Below are positions 8,739 to 16,320 of a DNA stretch of 16,320 nucleotides, piece after piece. Each line of letters starts with the position of its first letter. The first letter of the stretch is position 1. Both the position numbers and the translations under genes were made by a program. The stretch is from Pinguiococcus pyrenoidosus. Lineage: Eukaryota; Sar; Pinguiophyceae; Pinguiochrysidales; Pinguiochrysidaceae. The notes under the pieces were generated by a model, which made no database searches, had not been told where the DNA came from, and was given only the letters and a program-made list of their open reading frames with translations. The stretch lies in contig JAAMXY010000743.1 in NCBI GenBank assembly GCA_019677205.1, positions 1-16,320 of the forward strand, read 5' to 3'.

Positions 8739-9210
8739 CGCTGCACCTGCCACGGAAGAGCTCTTCCCGAAGGGAATTGCGCCGCTTCTTGAGGCACCGG
8801 CCGCGACGCCTGCGCCTCTTCCAGCAGCTGTAGCAGAGCGAAGCAGAACAAAAGCAGCGATCGCAAGGCTCCTTTTTCCTTCTTTTCATTCTTGTATCAA
8901 GAAGGATTTCTCTTTGAGCGAAGACTTTTCACTATCGATAATAATGTGAAGTATTCTATTCTAAACTTTTCTCCGTAGTATCGATAGAGATGAGCTTACA
9001 ACGCGCAGAAATGAGCGGATCGGATCGGTTTTGGATCGAAGGTCTCTCATCCGCATTCGGCTCTTTGGCTCCACTTTGACGCTGAAGCTGTCCTTTGGAC
9101 GCCACCCGCTGCCCTCATTCTCTTCAGAGCGTCATGTAGAGCTGCGCCTAGGTTGTGCTTCGGCTTGGGCGCAGCAGGGAGGCAGGATCTGGCCACCACA
9201 CTCGTGGACG
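8739..9210. promoter_or_regulatory. Divergent promoter region with two TATCGATA palindromes
   Basis: This 472-bp spacer separates the methyltransferase gene (-) from the Rdx/IQ gene (+). The stretch 8925-9000 is AT-rich and contains two exact copies of the palindrome TATCGATA at 8933-8940 and 8979-8986, 46 bp apart, followed by GATC-rich sequence at about 9016-9038. In Drosophila this octamer is the DRE bound by DREF; whether an equivalent factor exists here is unknown. No further gene is visible: the open frame before 9211 lacks an ATG. Confidence 0.5.
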
Positions 9211-11136
9211 ATGGCGGCAGCTGCTTCGGTGGAGCCGTCATTGCCGGAGGGCGACAGCCTCGAAGAGGATTTCTCGGACGCTTACTCCACCGATGCCGAT
9301 GACGAGGAAGCGGATACCTCGGAAGAGTCTCAGACGCCACGTGTGCGGGAGGTCGCCATTCTTCAGAGGCTCTCCGAGCGCATCGACCAGCTGGAGAAGA
9401 AGATCCACCACCTGGAAGCTTCGCCCCCGACGAGAGAACCGCGCCGCAAAGCAACCAAGAAAGGTCGCCGACGTCGACGACGGCGAGGAAGATCGGCACT
9501 TGTGGAGCGCTTTCGCTTGGGGGGCCATTTGCGAGGCCGCTCCAAGTGGGAGCAGCAGCTGTACGCCAGCTTGGTGGCGGTGCCCTACCGATGCTACGGC
9601 CACCCGGACTTGAGACCGGCGTCCAAGGATCGGCGGCGACTGCGGACTCCGCAGCTAGCAGAGCAGAAGGTGGCTCCGCGGCCGAAGAGTGCTGGTCGCC
9701 GGGTCCGGGCGTCGGCGCCGCTGGGCTTTGGCTCCACGAAACCCATCAGTGCGCCGCCAGTTGACCCGGCCCCAAAGCGCAAGGCGAAGTACCAGTATGA
9801 CTACGTGAGTGGGCGCCGGATAGAGCCAGGGTCCACTTGGCAGATGATGGCGCAGGCGAGATTCCTGGAAGCGGCGAAGAATCATCGGGAGCAGGAGGCG
9901 AGGGACAGGGACGAGCTGGTAAGACTCACCAAGCCCGCGTGCAAGCCGATCCTGCCCAAGGGATCGCCCAAGCCGTCCTTTCCGAATGCCCGCATCGAGC
10001 AGAGCGTCCGCAAATACCTAGCAACAGGCAAGCATGATGAAGATGAGAGACGGCAGTCGCCTTCCCGCGGATTGCCATGGAACTCCCCCCATCCGGATGG
10101 CTTCATTTACCAGTGGCCGGACTACGGACACCTTCAGGATGGAGACTGCTTGCTGACGATCGAGTTCTGCCACTCCTGCAGTACCCACGGGCTGAGCACG
10201 AGGCACGATGAGAGCATGTACCATTCAGTCGCTGAAGGGTTGTGCGCGGCTCTCCGGGAGATCTTTCAAGACGGGGCCATGAGGATTGAAGCCAGGCCCA
10301 CGCCGAGTGACCTGGTGCGGCAACGGAAACGACTTGGTGCGCTGGACGTACAGCTCGCACTGTGTGATAGAGGCGTGCTGCACGTCCGGATGCTGCATTC
10401 CAAGCTTGCGACAACTCGCCGGCCTCCAGCTGCTCTTCGAATAGCTTCCCTGGTTCGCGCGGTGCTCCGAGACTTTCCCAGTTGTCTGAGCAGAGCAAGG
10501 ATGCCTCAGGCGGTCGACAACCAGGCGCAGCACCTGGAGATCGCAGAGCGGGAGCATGCTGGTGACGCCCAAACGCAGTCCCTCCACATGGACCCTTCAA
10601 CGAGGCAGGAGGAGGCTCCCGTGGCTCAGGTATCTGATGGTGGTGTTGTAAAGGAAGCGGCAGATGCTGGTGTTGTAAAGGAAGCGGCAGATGCTGGTGT
10701 TGTAGAGGAAGCGGCAGCGGAGACTTCCGCCACCACGAAGCCGACCGCCCATGGTACTTCAGAAGTCGTTCGCGCTGTTAGTGATCCCACAAAGGCCGAT
10801 CCTGACCCGGTCTCTGCCGATGTGCCCTTGGGTGTCGCGGAGGCCCGAGTCCGAAGACCGCAGGCAAGCCCAGTGGGGGAAAGAGTCTCCTTCGAGCGGC
10901 AGGCCTGGGCGGTCGCGCTCGTTCAGCGGGCCGTGAGACGACAGCTCCTTCGACGAAGGGCCCGATCGATCGAAGACAGGAAAGAGAGAATCAAGCAGCG
11001 TCTCGCCAGCAGGAAGCCCGAGATCCAAGGGGCGGAACCACTGCGGCAGATTCGGACGCAGCAAGACATGGAAGAGTATGTGAAAAGGTGCGTGAAGACG
11101 ACCCGTCTCCGCTTTGCGTTGCCTTCCAAAACTTGA
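9211..11136 (+). CDS. Coiled-coil protein with SelW/Rdx-like CxxC domain and IQ-like motif
   Basis: One exon of 641 codons. The ATG at 9211 (GACGATGG, then MAAAASVEPSLPEG) is the first ATG; the frame is open further upstream only from a TTG. After an acidic N-terminus comes a short coiled coil (VAILQRLSERIDQLEKKIHHLE, about 48-70) and an Arg/Lys-rich stretch likely to act as a nuclear signal or RNA/tubulin contact. Residues about 314-420 read like the thioredoxin-fold Rdx/selenoprotein W family: a strand LTIEFCHSC with Cys320 and Cys323 in CxxC, a helix with AEGLCAALREIF, and a GVLHVRMLHSK strand (the HSK also seen in SelW), then an AALRIASLVRAVL helix. Three 9-residue repeats follow, and near 571-584 VQRAVRRQLLRRRA resembles an IQ calmodulin-binding motif. 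The function is unknown; a cytoskeletal or ciliary role is only a guess. Confidence 0.75.
   Translation: MAAAASVEPSLPEGDSLEEDFSDAYSTDADDEEADTSEESQTPRVREVAILQRLSERIDQLEKKIHHLEASPPTREPRRKATKKGRRRRRRRGRSALVERFRLGGHLRGRSKWEQQLYASLVAVPYRCYGHPDLRPASKDRRRLRTPQLAEQKVAPRPKSAGRRVRASAPLGFGSTKPISAPPVDPAPKRKAKYQYDYVSGRRIEPGSTWQMMAQARFLEAAKNHREQEARDRDELVRLTKPACKPILPKGSPKPSFPNARIEQSVRKYLATGKHDEDERRQSPSRGLPWNSPHPDGFIYQWPDYGHLQDGDCLLTIEFCHSCSTHGLSTRHDESMYHSVAEGLCAALREIFQDGAMRIEARPTPSDLVRQRKRLGALDVQLALCDRGVLHVRMLHSKLATTRRPPAALRIASLVRAVLRDFPSCLSRARMPQAVDNQAQHLEIAEREHAGDAQTQSLHMDPSTRQEEAPVAQVSDGGVVKEAADAGVVKEAADAGVVEEAAAETSATTKPTAHGTSEVVRAVSDPTKADPDPVSADVPLGVAEARVRRPQASPVGERVSFERQAWAVALVQRAVRRQLLRRRARSIEDRKERIKQRLASRKPEIQGAEPLRQIRTQQDMEEYVKRCVKTTRLRFALPSKT
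10636..10716 (+). repeat. 27-bp tandem repeat, three copies (GVVKEAADA)
   Basis: Three head-to-tail 27-bp units at 10636-10662, 10663-10689 and 10690-10716, nearly identical, encode GVVKEAADA-type peptides in the linker between the Rdx-like domain and the IQ-like motif of the coiled-coil protein. The high DNA identity points to recent duplication. Confidence 0.92.
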
Positions 11137-11173
11137 CCCATCCATCGCCGTCCCTCGGCGTCTCTGACAAACC

Positions 11174-11908
11174 ATGCTTTGGTTTGTGGGACTATCTAGG
11201 CTCCATCACCACATGACGGAAGTGGATCTGATACTCAGAGAAGATGAGCATGACGATGACTATATCCCCTCGGCCGACGATGACATGGGCTTCGATGAGC
11301 CGTACTTCAAGGAGATAGATGAACTGGTGGAGGACCCCGAGGAAGAGCTGGCGCTTGAAGAGGACGTGGTTCAGGTGCCAGAGACTGAGGAGGTCGTTTC
11401 GGCCATGGAAAGCGGAGAGATCGGACAGTTTTCGGAGACCGAGGCTCCTCCGCCGATCCTCGAGCTGGCGATTGACGAGGAGATCGCCTCGCTCTTTGGA
11501 GCTACGGGCATCGAAGCTACGGGCATTGAAGCTACGGGCATTGAAGCTACGGGCATTGAAGCTACGGGCATCGAAGCGACGTCCATCGAAGCGACGTCCA
11601 TCAAAGCGACGTCCATCGAAGCGACGTCCATCGAAGCGACGTCCATCGAAGCGACGTCCATCGCCGAGGAACCAAAGTCCAGTCCACCGCAATCAAGGAG
11701 CTATGGAGAAGCGGAGACTGCCGCTACTTTGGACAGGGCGCAAGATGAACAGGAAGACGAAGCCAATGTCGAGAAGAGCGCCGCTCCGAGCAAGGAGCAC
11801 AGCGCCGTGCTCGAGGTTCCGAAACTCAGTGAGGACGAAAGTGGCGACGGGGAAGACTACGAGGACGACTTTTTCTTTGACGACAGCGACTCGGATGAGA
11901 CAGAATAA
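11174..11908 (+). CDS. Acidic, probably disordered protein with 5-residue tandem repeats
   Basis: A single exon of 244 codons starting 37 bp after the stop of the upstream gene, on the same strand. The first ATG is at 11174; the ATG at 11213 (CACATGACG, protein MTEVDLILREDEHDDD) is an equally good start and would drop a short hydrophobic leader (MLWFVGLSRL) that otherwise looks out of place. The protein is very acidic, with runs of D and E at both ends (final stretch EDYEDDFFFDDSDSDETE), and has no recognisable domain. The centre, residues 110-164, is eleven pentapeptides, ATGIE and then ATSIE. No homologue is recognised. Acidic tails like this occur in histone chaperones and transcription factors, but nothing specific supports that here. 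With only 37 bp upstream, it may share transcription with, or have its promoter inside, the preceding gene. Confidence 0.65.
   Translation: MLWFVGLSRLHHHMTEVDLILREDEHDDDYIPSADDDMGFDEPYFKEIDELVEDPEEELALEEDVVQVPETEEVVSAMESGEIGQFSETEAPPPILELAIDEEIASLFGATGIEATGIEATGIEATGIEATGIEATSIEATSIKATSIEATSIEATSIEATSIAEEPKSSPPQSRSYGEAETAATLDRAQDEQEDEANVEKSAAPSKEHSAVLEVPKLSEDESGDGEDYEDDFFFDDSDSDETE
11501..11665 (+). repeat. 15-bp tandem repeat, eleven copies in two sequence classes
   Basis: Eleven 15-bp units without gaps. The first five (11501-11575) are GCTACGGGCATYGAA, encoding ATGIE; the last six (11576-11665) are GCGACGTCCATCGAA or one-to-two-base variants, encoding ATSIE. The clean switch between classes shows that each block expanded separately. 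Confidence 0.95.
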
Positions 11909-12474
11909 CGCCGTTTCCTTTCTCTCTGCCCGGCATGCCTCCCTTCTTTCCCACGTTGGCCGGACGGTCTTCTTGGAACGATCACATTCTCCGTGGTGTC
12001 GTCACAGGCGATCTGCTTGATCCAAACAAGAGTGCGGAGACGAATGGCCTTGAGACACCATAGGCTTGTTTCACGCCCTGCACAATCCACGTTTTCAACA
12101 AGGCAACGGAACGAGCGGAGATGGAGGGAAGAAAGACGGCGCAACGCTTCCGAGTGGATCCTTTAGAATTGTGGAGAGCGGATTTGATTGCTCCAAAGAC
12201 AATCTCAACCGTTCCTTCACGGCCACGATGGTCAACCAATTTGACAGCACTTCCACCTTATCATCCAATCCAAGAGGCACTAAATTTACAAATCCGAAGA
12301 TCCTGTGACCGGTCACGGTTTAGTTTTGAATTGAGGGCTTGGCGCGAAGAAGTCTTCGAAGGGCAGAGGAGATCCTGCTGCTTCGAACCGCAACTTTGGC
12401 GTCTTCGTGACACTGCACCTCGTCGCGTCTGCTCTCGTGCGACACTCCGTGACCACTTCTGTCGTCGTATCAAC
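11909..12474. other. 566-bp stretch without a supported gene
   Basis: I see no conserved coding sequence on either strand. A frame from the ATG at 12121 runs in frame into the membrane-protein start at 12475 and would add 118 Arg-rich residues; it shows no domain or compositional match to the downstream protein and is more likely 5' leader and promoter DNA. Base composition is less GC-rich than in the neighbouring genes. Confidence 0.5.
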
Positions 12475-13502
12475 ATGGTTGACTGCAACAAGTTCCTGCC
12501 GGGCATCTACCAGGAGTCGCCCAAACTGCTCATGTATGTGCGGACCATGTTCGGTCCATCTGCTTTTGCGCCCCGCGCAGCTTAAGTTCCCGCGGGCGCG
12601 TTTCGTGCCCACGTGTCTCTCTGTCGTCATGCGTCCGATGTGAGCGCTAACGACGGTCAACGCATGCAGCGCGCACATCTGGTATGCCATTCTGTTTAAC
12701 ACGCTGATCTACATGATCGTGGCGATTGTGACGGCGCACGAGCACACCATCAGCGGGGTAAGTGCCTCTGAACGCGTTTGAGAAGCGTCCTGGACACTCA
12801 GGGAAGCGGTTGGTGTGCGTAGGACGGAGATGAGTCCATTGGCTTCGGCGCCATCTGGTAAGTTTCGGCCACATCCTGCGGCTGGTTTCGCGCTTCCGGG
12901 CTGTTCTAACGAGGACGTTTGCCCCAATGGCAGGTCCATGCTCCTCCTGCTGCTCGTGGGCGCCGGAGGCACGTACATCCTTCGCCGCGAGCGCAACTCG
13001 CCGCTGCTCGTGGGCTTCGTCGTGGGCGTGGCCGGCATGATGGCGAATCTTCAGGTGGATCCGTGAAGCGCCAAGGATTTGAAGCACAGCAGGAAGGATC
13101 TCACGTCTCTCGCCGCAGCTGATCATCTTTGCGGTGTTTGCGAGCATCGCCAACGACAGTGATTCCGGGAGAGAACGCTCGGCGAATCGGGCGATGGCGG
13201 CGTTCTCCTTCTTCGCCACGATCCTCCACGTCCTGTTCACCGTGGCCGTGACCACCAACAAGTCGGCCTTCCTCGCGGAGAACAGCGTGGCGGAGGAAGC
13301 ATACAATGAGTGAGTTGTGGGATCGGTGGCAAGCACCTCAACGTTTCCCGGGAATCAGGCAGCACTGACCATCTGTCTCTTCTTCTCTTGTCTTCTCTCT
13401 TCTTCTTTGCTCTCTTTTCTTCTCCTCGCCGTTCTCTCGCTTCGGCAAAGCAGCAGCTATGAGGACAACAAGCAGAGCGTCCCTGGGGCGACCCCGATGT
13501 AA
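12475..13502 (+). CDS. Four-TM membrane protein of unknown family (six exons)
   Basis: Exons 12475-12533, 12670-12757, 12823-12857, 12934-13054, 13119-13309 and 13451-13502 encode 181 residues, all junctions in frame. Introns are 136, 65, 76, 64 and 141 bp; the first and third contain CTAAC (GCTAACG, TCTAACG), and the last has a long pyrimidine tract. The start (CAACATGG, MVDCNKFLPGIYQESPK) gives a short cytosolic leader. Hydrophobic segments lie at about 21-43, 62-77, 86-117 (long, perhaps bent) and a fourth in exon 5 (AAFSFFATILHVLFTVAV), with short acidic loops such as DGDES between the first two. The tail SVAEEAYND...YEDNKQSVPGATPM is polar. The four-helix plan recalls MARVEL or other tetraspan families, but I cannot assign one. 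A trafficking or membrane-organising role is only suggested. It converges on IST1 with 166 bp between stops. Confidence 0.75.
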
Positions 13503-13668
13503 GCTCTCTCTTGGCAGGAAGCAGAGGAGAAGACGCCTTCATTCGCGAGCGGGGTGGGGAGATCTCAGATAGCAGGATGACAAGCAATAATAGCAGGCTG
13601 AACAAAGTCTTTAGTGTTTGCGCGTCGCCTTCCAGACATGTCTACAGATGGCCTCGCCCGCCGTCCTC

Positions 13669-14655
13669 TCACCTCTTGAGCGCATTGAAACGAGCTGCGA
13701 GACTTTCGTAGTCCATGGCCCCGCCTCCCGAAGCGCCCGCCGCTCCGCCAGCGCTGCCTCCGTCCTTGTCGTTCTTGTCGTCGTCATTTCCGTCTTGCTT
13801 CTCTTCGACTTCCTCTGGCATGTCCGACGTCTCCGGAGGCGCCGTCGGCGGCATCTCCGCGTCCGCCGCCTTCTCTTCCGGCTCGCCCGTATCCACCACG
13901 ACAAACTTGGGAATGTTCGGCACCGCGCTTCCCTTGGCAGTCACCGCCGGGGGCGGCGGGGCCGGCCCAAAGCCAGGTCCACGGTCGGCCTCTGCAGCCG
14001 CGCGCAAGGCGTCCATCTCCGCGATATGGCGATTCTGGGAGACCGACCGCCCCGTGGGCACCGGCGCGTCCTCGTTTGTAAGCTCCTCCAGCGTGAGCTC
14101 CTCGGCGGGCTCCCAATCGATGCCGTACTCCTTCGCGATCTCTCTCAGGTACCCCTCTACCACAAAGGCCTTGGGCGGGTTCACCGACAACTTTTCCCGC
14201 ACCCGTTCGTTGACGCAGTCGTTCACGTTGTCGACGGCATCTTGCACGAAGGCGGAGCCGTACTTCTTCCGGAACTGGTTCCGAATGTCCTCCAGCTCTG
14301 CGATCTCCGCCTGATCCGCAGCCCAGCACAGCGTGCACACGGCCTCGCGAAGGTCCTCGGGGCACTCGGGTCTGGCCGAGATGAGGCGCATGCGCTCCAC
14401 CAACAGCTCGCAAAGCAGTACCAGAATCTCATACGCTTCGATGGTCAGATCTTCGCGCACAATGGCCTCCACGCGGATGCGCGCCTTCTCTTCTTTATCC
14501 TCCTTTAGTAGAGCGCCCACCTCGCGCTTCTTGTTCTTCATGAGGTTCTGCTTCTTGTTGATGTTGATGTTCAGCCGAGTGACCGCCATCTGCAGCGCCG
14601 GCTTGCACTTGTTCACATTGAAGCCGATGCCGAGAGTCGCCAGGACGCCACTCAT
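13669..14655 (-). CDS. IST1: IST1 homologue, ESCRT-III-associated regulator
   Basis: A single exon of 328 codons from the ATG at 14655 (MSGVLATLGIGFNVNKCK). The frame is open further upstream to about 15054, but that extension does not look like IST1. Residues about 1-180 are the Ist1 domain: LKEDKEEKARIRVEAIVRED, LTIEAYEILVLLCELLVERM and a PPKAFVVEGYLREIAKEYGIDWEP segment correspond to conserved family blocks. A low-complexity acidic and proline-rich linker follows. The last 14 residues, DYESLAARFNALKR, match the C-terminal MIM1 helix of IST1, which binds MIT domains such as that of Vps4. IST1 acts on endosomal and midbody membranes, regulating Vps4 and forming filaments with other ESCRT-III proteins; this is family knowledge. 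Length and domain order fit the family well, so the call is firm. Confidence 0.95.
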   Translation of the reverse strand: MSGVLATLGIGFNVNKCKPALQMAVTRLNININKKQNLMKNKKREVGALLKEDKEEKARIRVEAIVREDLTIEAYEILVLLCELLVERMRLISARPECPEDLREAVCTLCWAADQAEIAELEDIRNQFRKKYGSAFVQDAVDNVNDCVNERVREKLSVNPPKAFVVEGYLREIAKEYGIDWEPAEELTLEELTNEDAPVPTGRSVSQNRHIAEMDALRAAAEADRGPGFGPAPPPPAVTAKGSAVPNIPKFVVVDTGEPEEKAADAEMPPTAPPETSDMPEEVEEKQDGNDDDKNDKDGGSAGGAAGASGGGAMDYESLAARFNALKR

Positions 14656-15124
14656 GCTTCCTTCCCTCGCGATCGCCGAGGCTTTCGTGAAGCTGCTCTC
14701 CGCAGTGAAGGGCGCGTGGAACGGGAGCGCCGGCGACAGAAGAGCGTCGGAAGAGCTGAGGGGAGAATGGAGAGGCGGCACTCGGCGGACGGAGCGGACA
14801 GAGGCGAGCTCTTGGAACGATCTGGAGTTCTGCCTCTCGCTGCGCCAATCGATGGAGGGCAGCGTTTTGTATTCCTCTCTCTGATGTGCCCGCTGGTGAA
14901 GGCTTGGAACTAGGACTTGAGGATAGAGCGTTGGAGTTGGTTGATTGTGAGTTGGATGGCGAACCAGGATCCCTAGATCAACGTCACTCCTATGGTGCAC
15001 GTCACCAGCTACGTCACATTTGGTCCTATTAGCATCCTTCATCTCGGATTGCACCCGCTATTGTTTTCGGGAAACTGCTTCTGCCTTCCTCGGTCGTGCA
15101 GCTCCCAACAACCACCCCTCAAAT
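14656..15124. other. Spacer holding the IST1 5' region and a possible LTR part
   Basis: No gene is supported here. Three ACGTCA sites lie at 14981-14986, 14999-15004 and 15011-15016. On the minus strand, directly after the retroelement stop codon, a purine run (GAGGGGTGG, 15120-15112) followed by TGTTGGGAGC (15110-15101) looks like a polypurine tract and the start of a 3' LTR. The far LTR end cannot be placed without a second copy, so where the element stops and the IST1 promoter begins is unknown. Confidence 0.35.
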
Positions 15125-16200
15125 TCAAGCAGTTTCCGCGCCACGGCGAAGATTCGACGTCGAAACCAATGTTGGCGAATCGATCCCCCGTAGGAGTAGC
15201 TTCGCTTCGGGGGTCCAGCCGTCTAGCGTCAGCGATCGAGCTTCCATGGTGAGCATGACGTCCATTTCCGCGATGAGTTCGTACTCCAAAAGGGGCTGAT
15301 CATGGACTCGCGGACTCCAGGTGGCCACTAGGTGCAGCTGCCAACCCACCAATCGCTTGTAGCCCGGAGCCAACCGCCGCAACACGACCGGCTCGGCGAA
15401 GTCGCGCGCTTTGCCTGGTCGAGCGTCCAGGTACGTGTGCAGGAGAGCTCGGACACCTCCAAGCTGATAGACGTGGCTCACGAAGACCCTTTTTGGTGCT
15501 GGAGCTCGCGCGTCTCGGCGCAGCTGCCACACCACCAGATGGCCACGGTGAGTTGTCGGCAGCCCGCGCGATCCGGCCACGTGAGGGCTTGTCGTCGTTC
15601 GTTGGCGCAGGGCTCGCGGAGGAAGCTTGCATCTCACCAGGTTCATGGCATGTGATCTTACTTCCCCTCCGTCCTCCAGGTGCGTGAGACGGTACACGTT
15701 GGGCGCAACTTGTTCTAGAATCTGGTACGGCCCTGCTGACCGAGCCGCTGTCTTAGGAGGTCGCCCCTTCGTGTATCGCATCACAAAGTCGCCCTCGATA
15801 AACGCAGGGAGCTTGCGAGAGCGATTGAGGCGTAGCAGTGCACTGGCGCGGCGTTCAAGGCGAAGGCGTCGCACGCACGCTTGGGCCAGACGCACGTATC
15901 GCTCCCGCTTGCGGAAGTATTCCTCTAGATCGTTCGGGATATGATCGGCCATGGTGGGCAGATCTCCCATGCCGCGAAAACGGCGGCCGAATTTCACCTG
16001 GAAGGGAGAGTACGGCGTCCCGGGGATCACGCGGTTGTTGAGCGCTGCTTGCACGTACGGTAGGTACAGGTGCCAATCTGTGCGCGCTTCTCGAGCCTCA
16101 TGCGCTCTGACGCTTGCGCTCCCTTCAGGTCGTGCCTCAAGGAGAAACGTTCTAAGCGTCTTCCATCGACGCGAGTTTGGCGTAGCCTGGCCAGTGCTCC
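15125..16200 (-). mobile_element. Ty3/gypsy-like retroelement: C-terminal end of integrase and tail
   Basis: On the minus strand a frame open from about 16200 down to the stop at 15125 carries the last third of an integrase. DWHLYLPYVQAALN is the usual end of the DDE core region, SPFQVKFGRRF follows, and GDFVMRYTKGRP with AGPYQILEQVAPNVYRLTHL is the GPY/F-type C-terminal module of Metaviridae. Further C-terminal residues (about 150) have no recognised chromodomain or other domain. Upstream the frame meets a stop near 16201, and I see no conserved integrase core before it, so the copy seems internally deleted or frameshifted, or the rest lies in another frame beyond the edge. It sits directly upstream of IST1 on the same strand. 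Such elements copy via RNA and insert in the genome; this copy looks inactive. Confidence 0.75.
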
Positions 16201-16320
16201 ATCAACTTCTCGATGACCCTGATGATTCCAGCCCTCGTTCTTTCGTTCTCGACGTCCAGTGGGAGGTCTTCGCCGTACGCACGCTGTTGAAGAGCTCGAA
16301 CTTGCGTGATATATGCTACC
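16152..16320 (-). pseudogene. Open frame entering from the right edge, possibly retroelement-derived
   Basis: A minus-strand frame enters from beyond the window and ends at TAG (16154-16152). It reads as coherent protein (about 55 residues, for example VIEKLMEHWPGYAKLASMED) but matches no domain I know. It lies in a different frame from, and overlaps by about 50 bp, the integrase tail. It could be an upstream retroelement protein such as a gag-like part brought next to the integrase by deletion, or the end of an unrelated gene. Its function is unknown. Confidence 0.35.

Noticed and set aside
8113-8949. Plus-strand 278-codon frame over the methyltransferase 5' half
   Set aside because: It covers exons and introns alike on the opposite strand of a gene whose motifs and splice sites fit the minus strand.
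11192-12020. Other open frames across the 15-bp repeat on both strands (233 codons plus, 166 codons minus)
   Set aside because: A 15-bp unit without stops opens all frames. Only the acidic frame has a sensible composition on both sides of the repeat.
12121-12474. 118-residue N-terminal extension of the four-TM protein from the ATG at 12121
   Set aside because: Arg-rich with no domain or membrane segment, and the ATG at 12475 has a good context. Kept only as an alternative.
13618-14508. Two long plus-strand open frames over IST1
   Set aside because: They are complements of the well-supported IST1 coding sequence, with Ser/Ala- or Arg/Leu-rich shadow composition.
1-16320. tRNA, rRNA, CRISPR array, bacterial operon or defence cluster
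   Set aside because: No cloverleaf, rRNA block, regular spaced repeat array or co-oriented operon was seen. The repeats found are protein-coding tandem repeats and the genes are eukaryotic in structure.

Overview
The window looks like nuclear DNA from a gene-dense, GC-rich unicellular eukaryote. Evidence for a eukaryote: spliced genes with short introns (about 60-140 bp, GT...AG, several with a CTAAC-type branch site) and plainly eukaryotic products (CTR9 of the PAF1 complex, IST1 of the ESCRT-III pathway, an NSUN3/4-type RNA methyltransferase). Small introns with a yeast-like CTAAC branch site occur in stramenopiles and some other protists, but nothing here fixes the lineage and I do not name a species.

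Layout, left to right: CTR9 N-terminal part (-, runs off the left edge); AT-rich divergent promoter; a 1187-residue unrecognised protein (+); a BtuF/FecB-like metal or cobalamin-binding protein of bacterial type carrying one intron (-); divergent promoter; a small basic protein with an HMG-box-like C-terminal half (+, one intron); a nine-exon NSUN3/4-like m5C methyltransferase (-); divergent promoter with two TATCGATA palindromes; a 641-residue protein joining a coiled coil, a SelW/Rdx-like CxxC domain and an IQ-like motif (+); a short acidic repeat protein (+); about 570 bp with no gene; a four-TM membrane protein in six exons (+); IST1 (-, one exon); about 470 bp that may hold the IST1 promoter and an LTR; and the 3' end of a Ty3/gypsy-like retroelement (-), broken near 16.15-16.2 kb.

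Most neighbours alternate strand, giving head-to-head promoters (about 240-470 bp) and tail-to-tail ends only 70-170 bp apart. The genes are housekeeping or unknown functions (transcription elongation, rRNA/tRNA modification, membrane remodelling, chromatin) and do not form an obvious pathway. I found no convincing novel multi-gene system. The items most worth a second look are the Rdx-coiled coil-IQ fusion, the intron-bearing bacterial-type binding protein, the two-phase 15-bp repeat in the acidic gene, the large orphan protein, and shared motifs in the divergent promoters.
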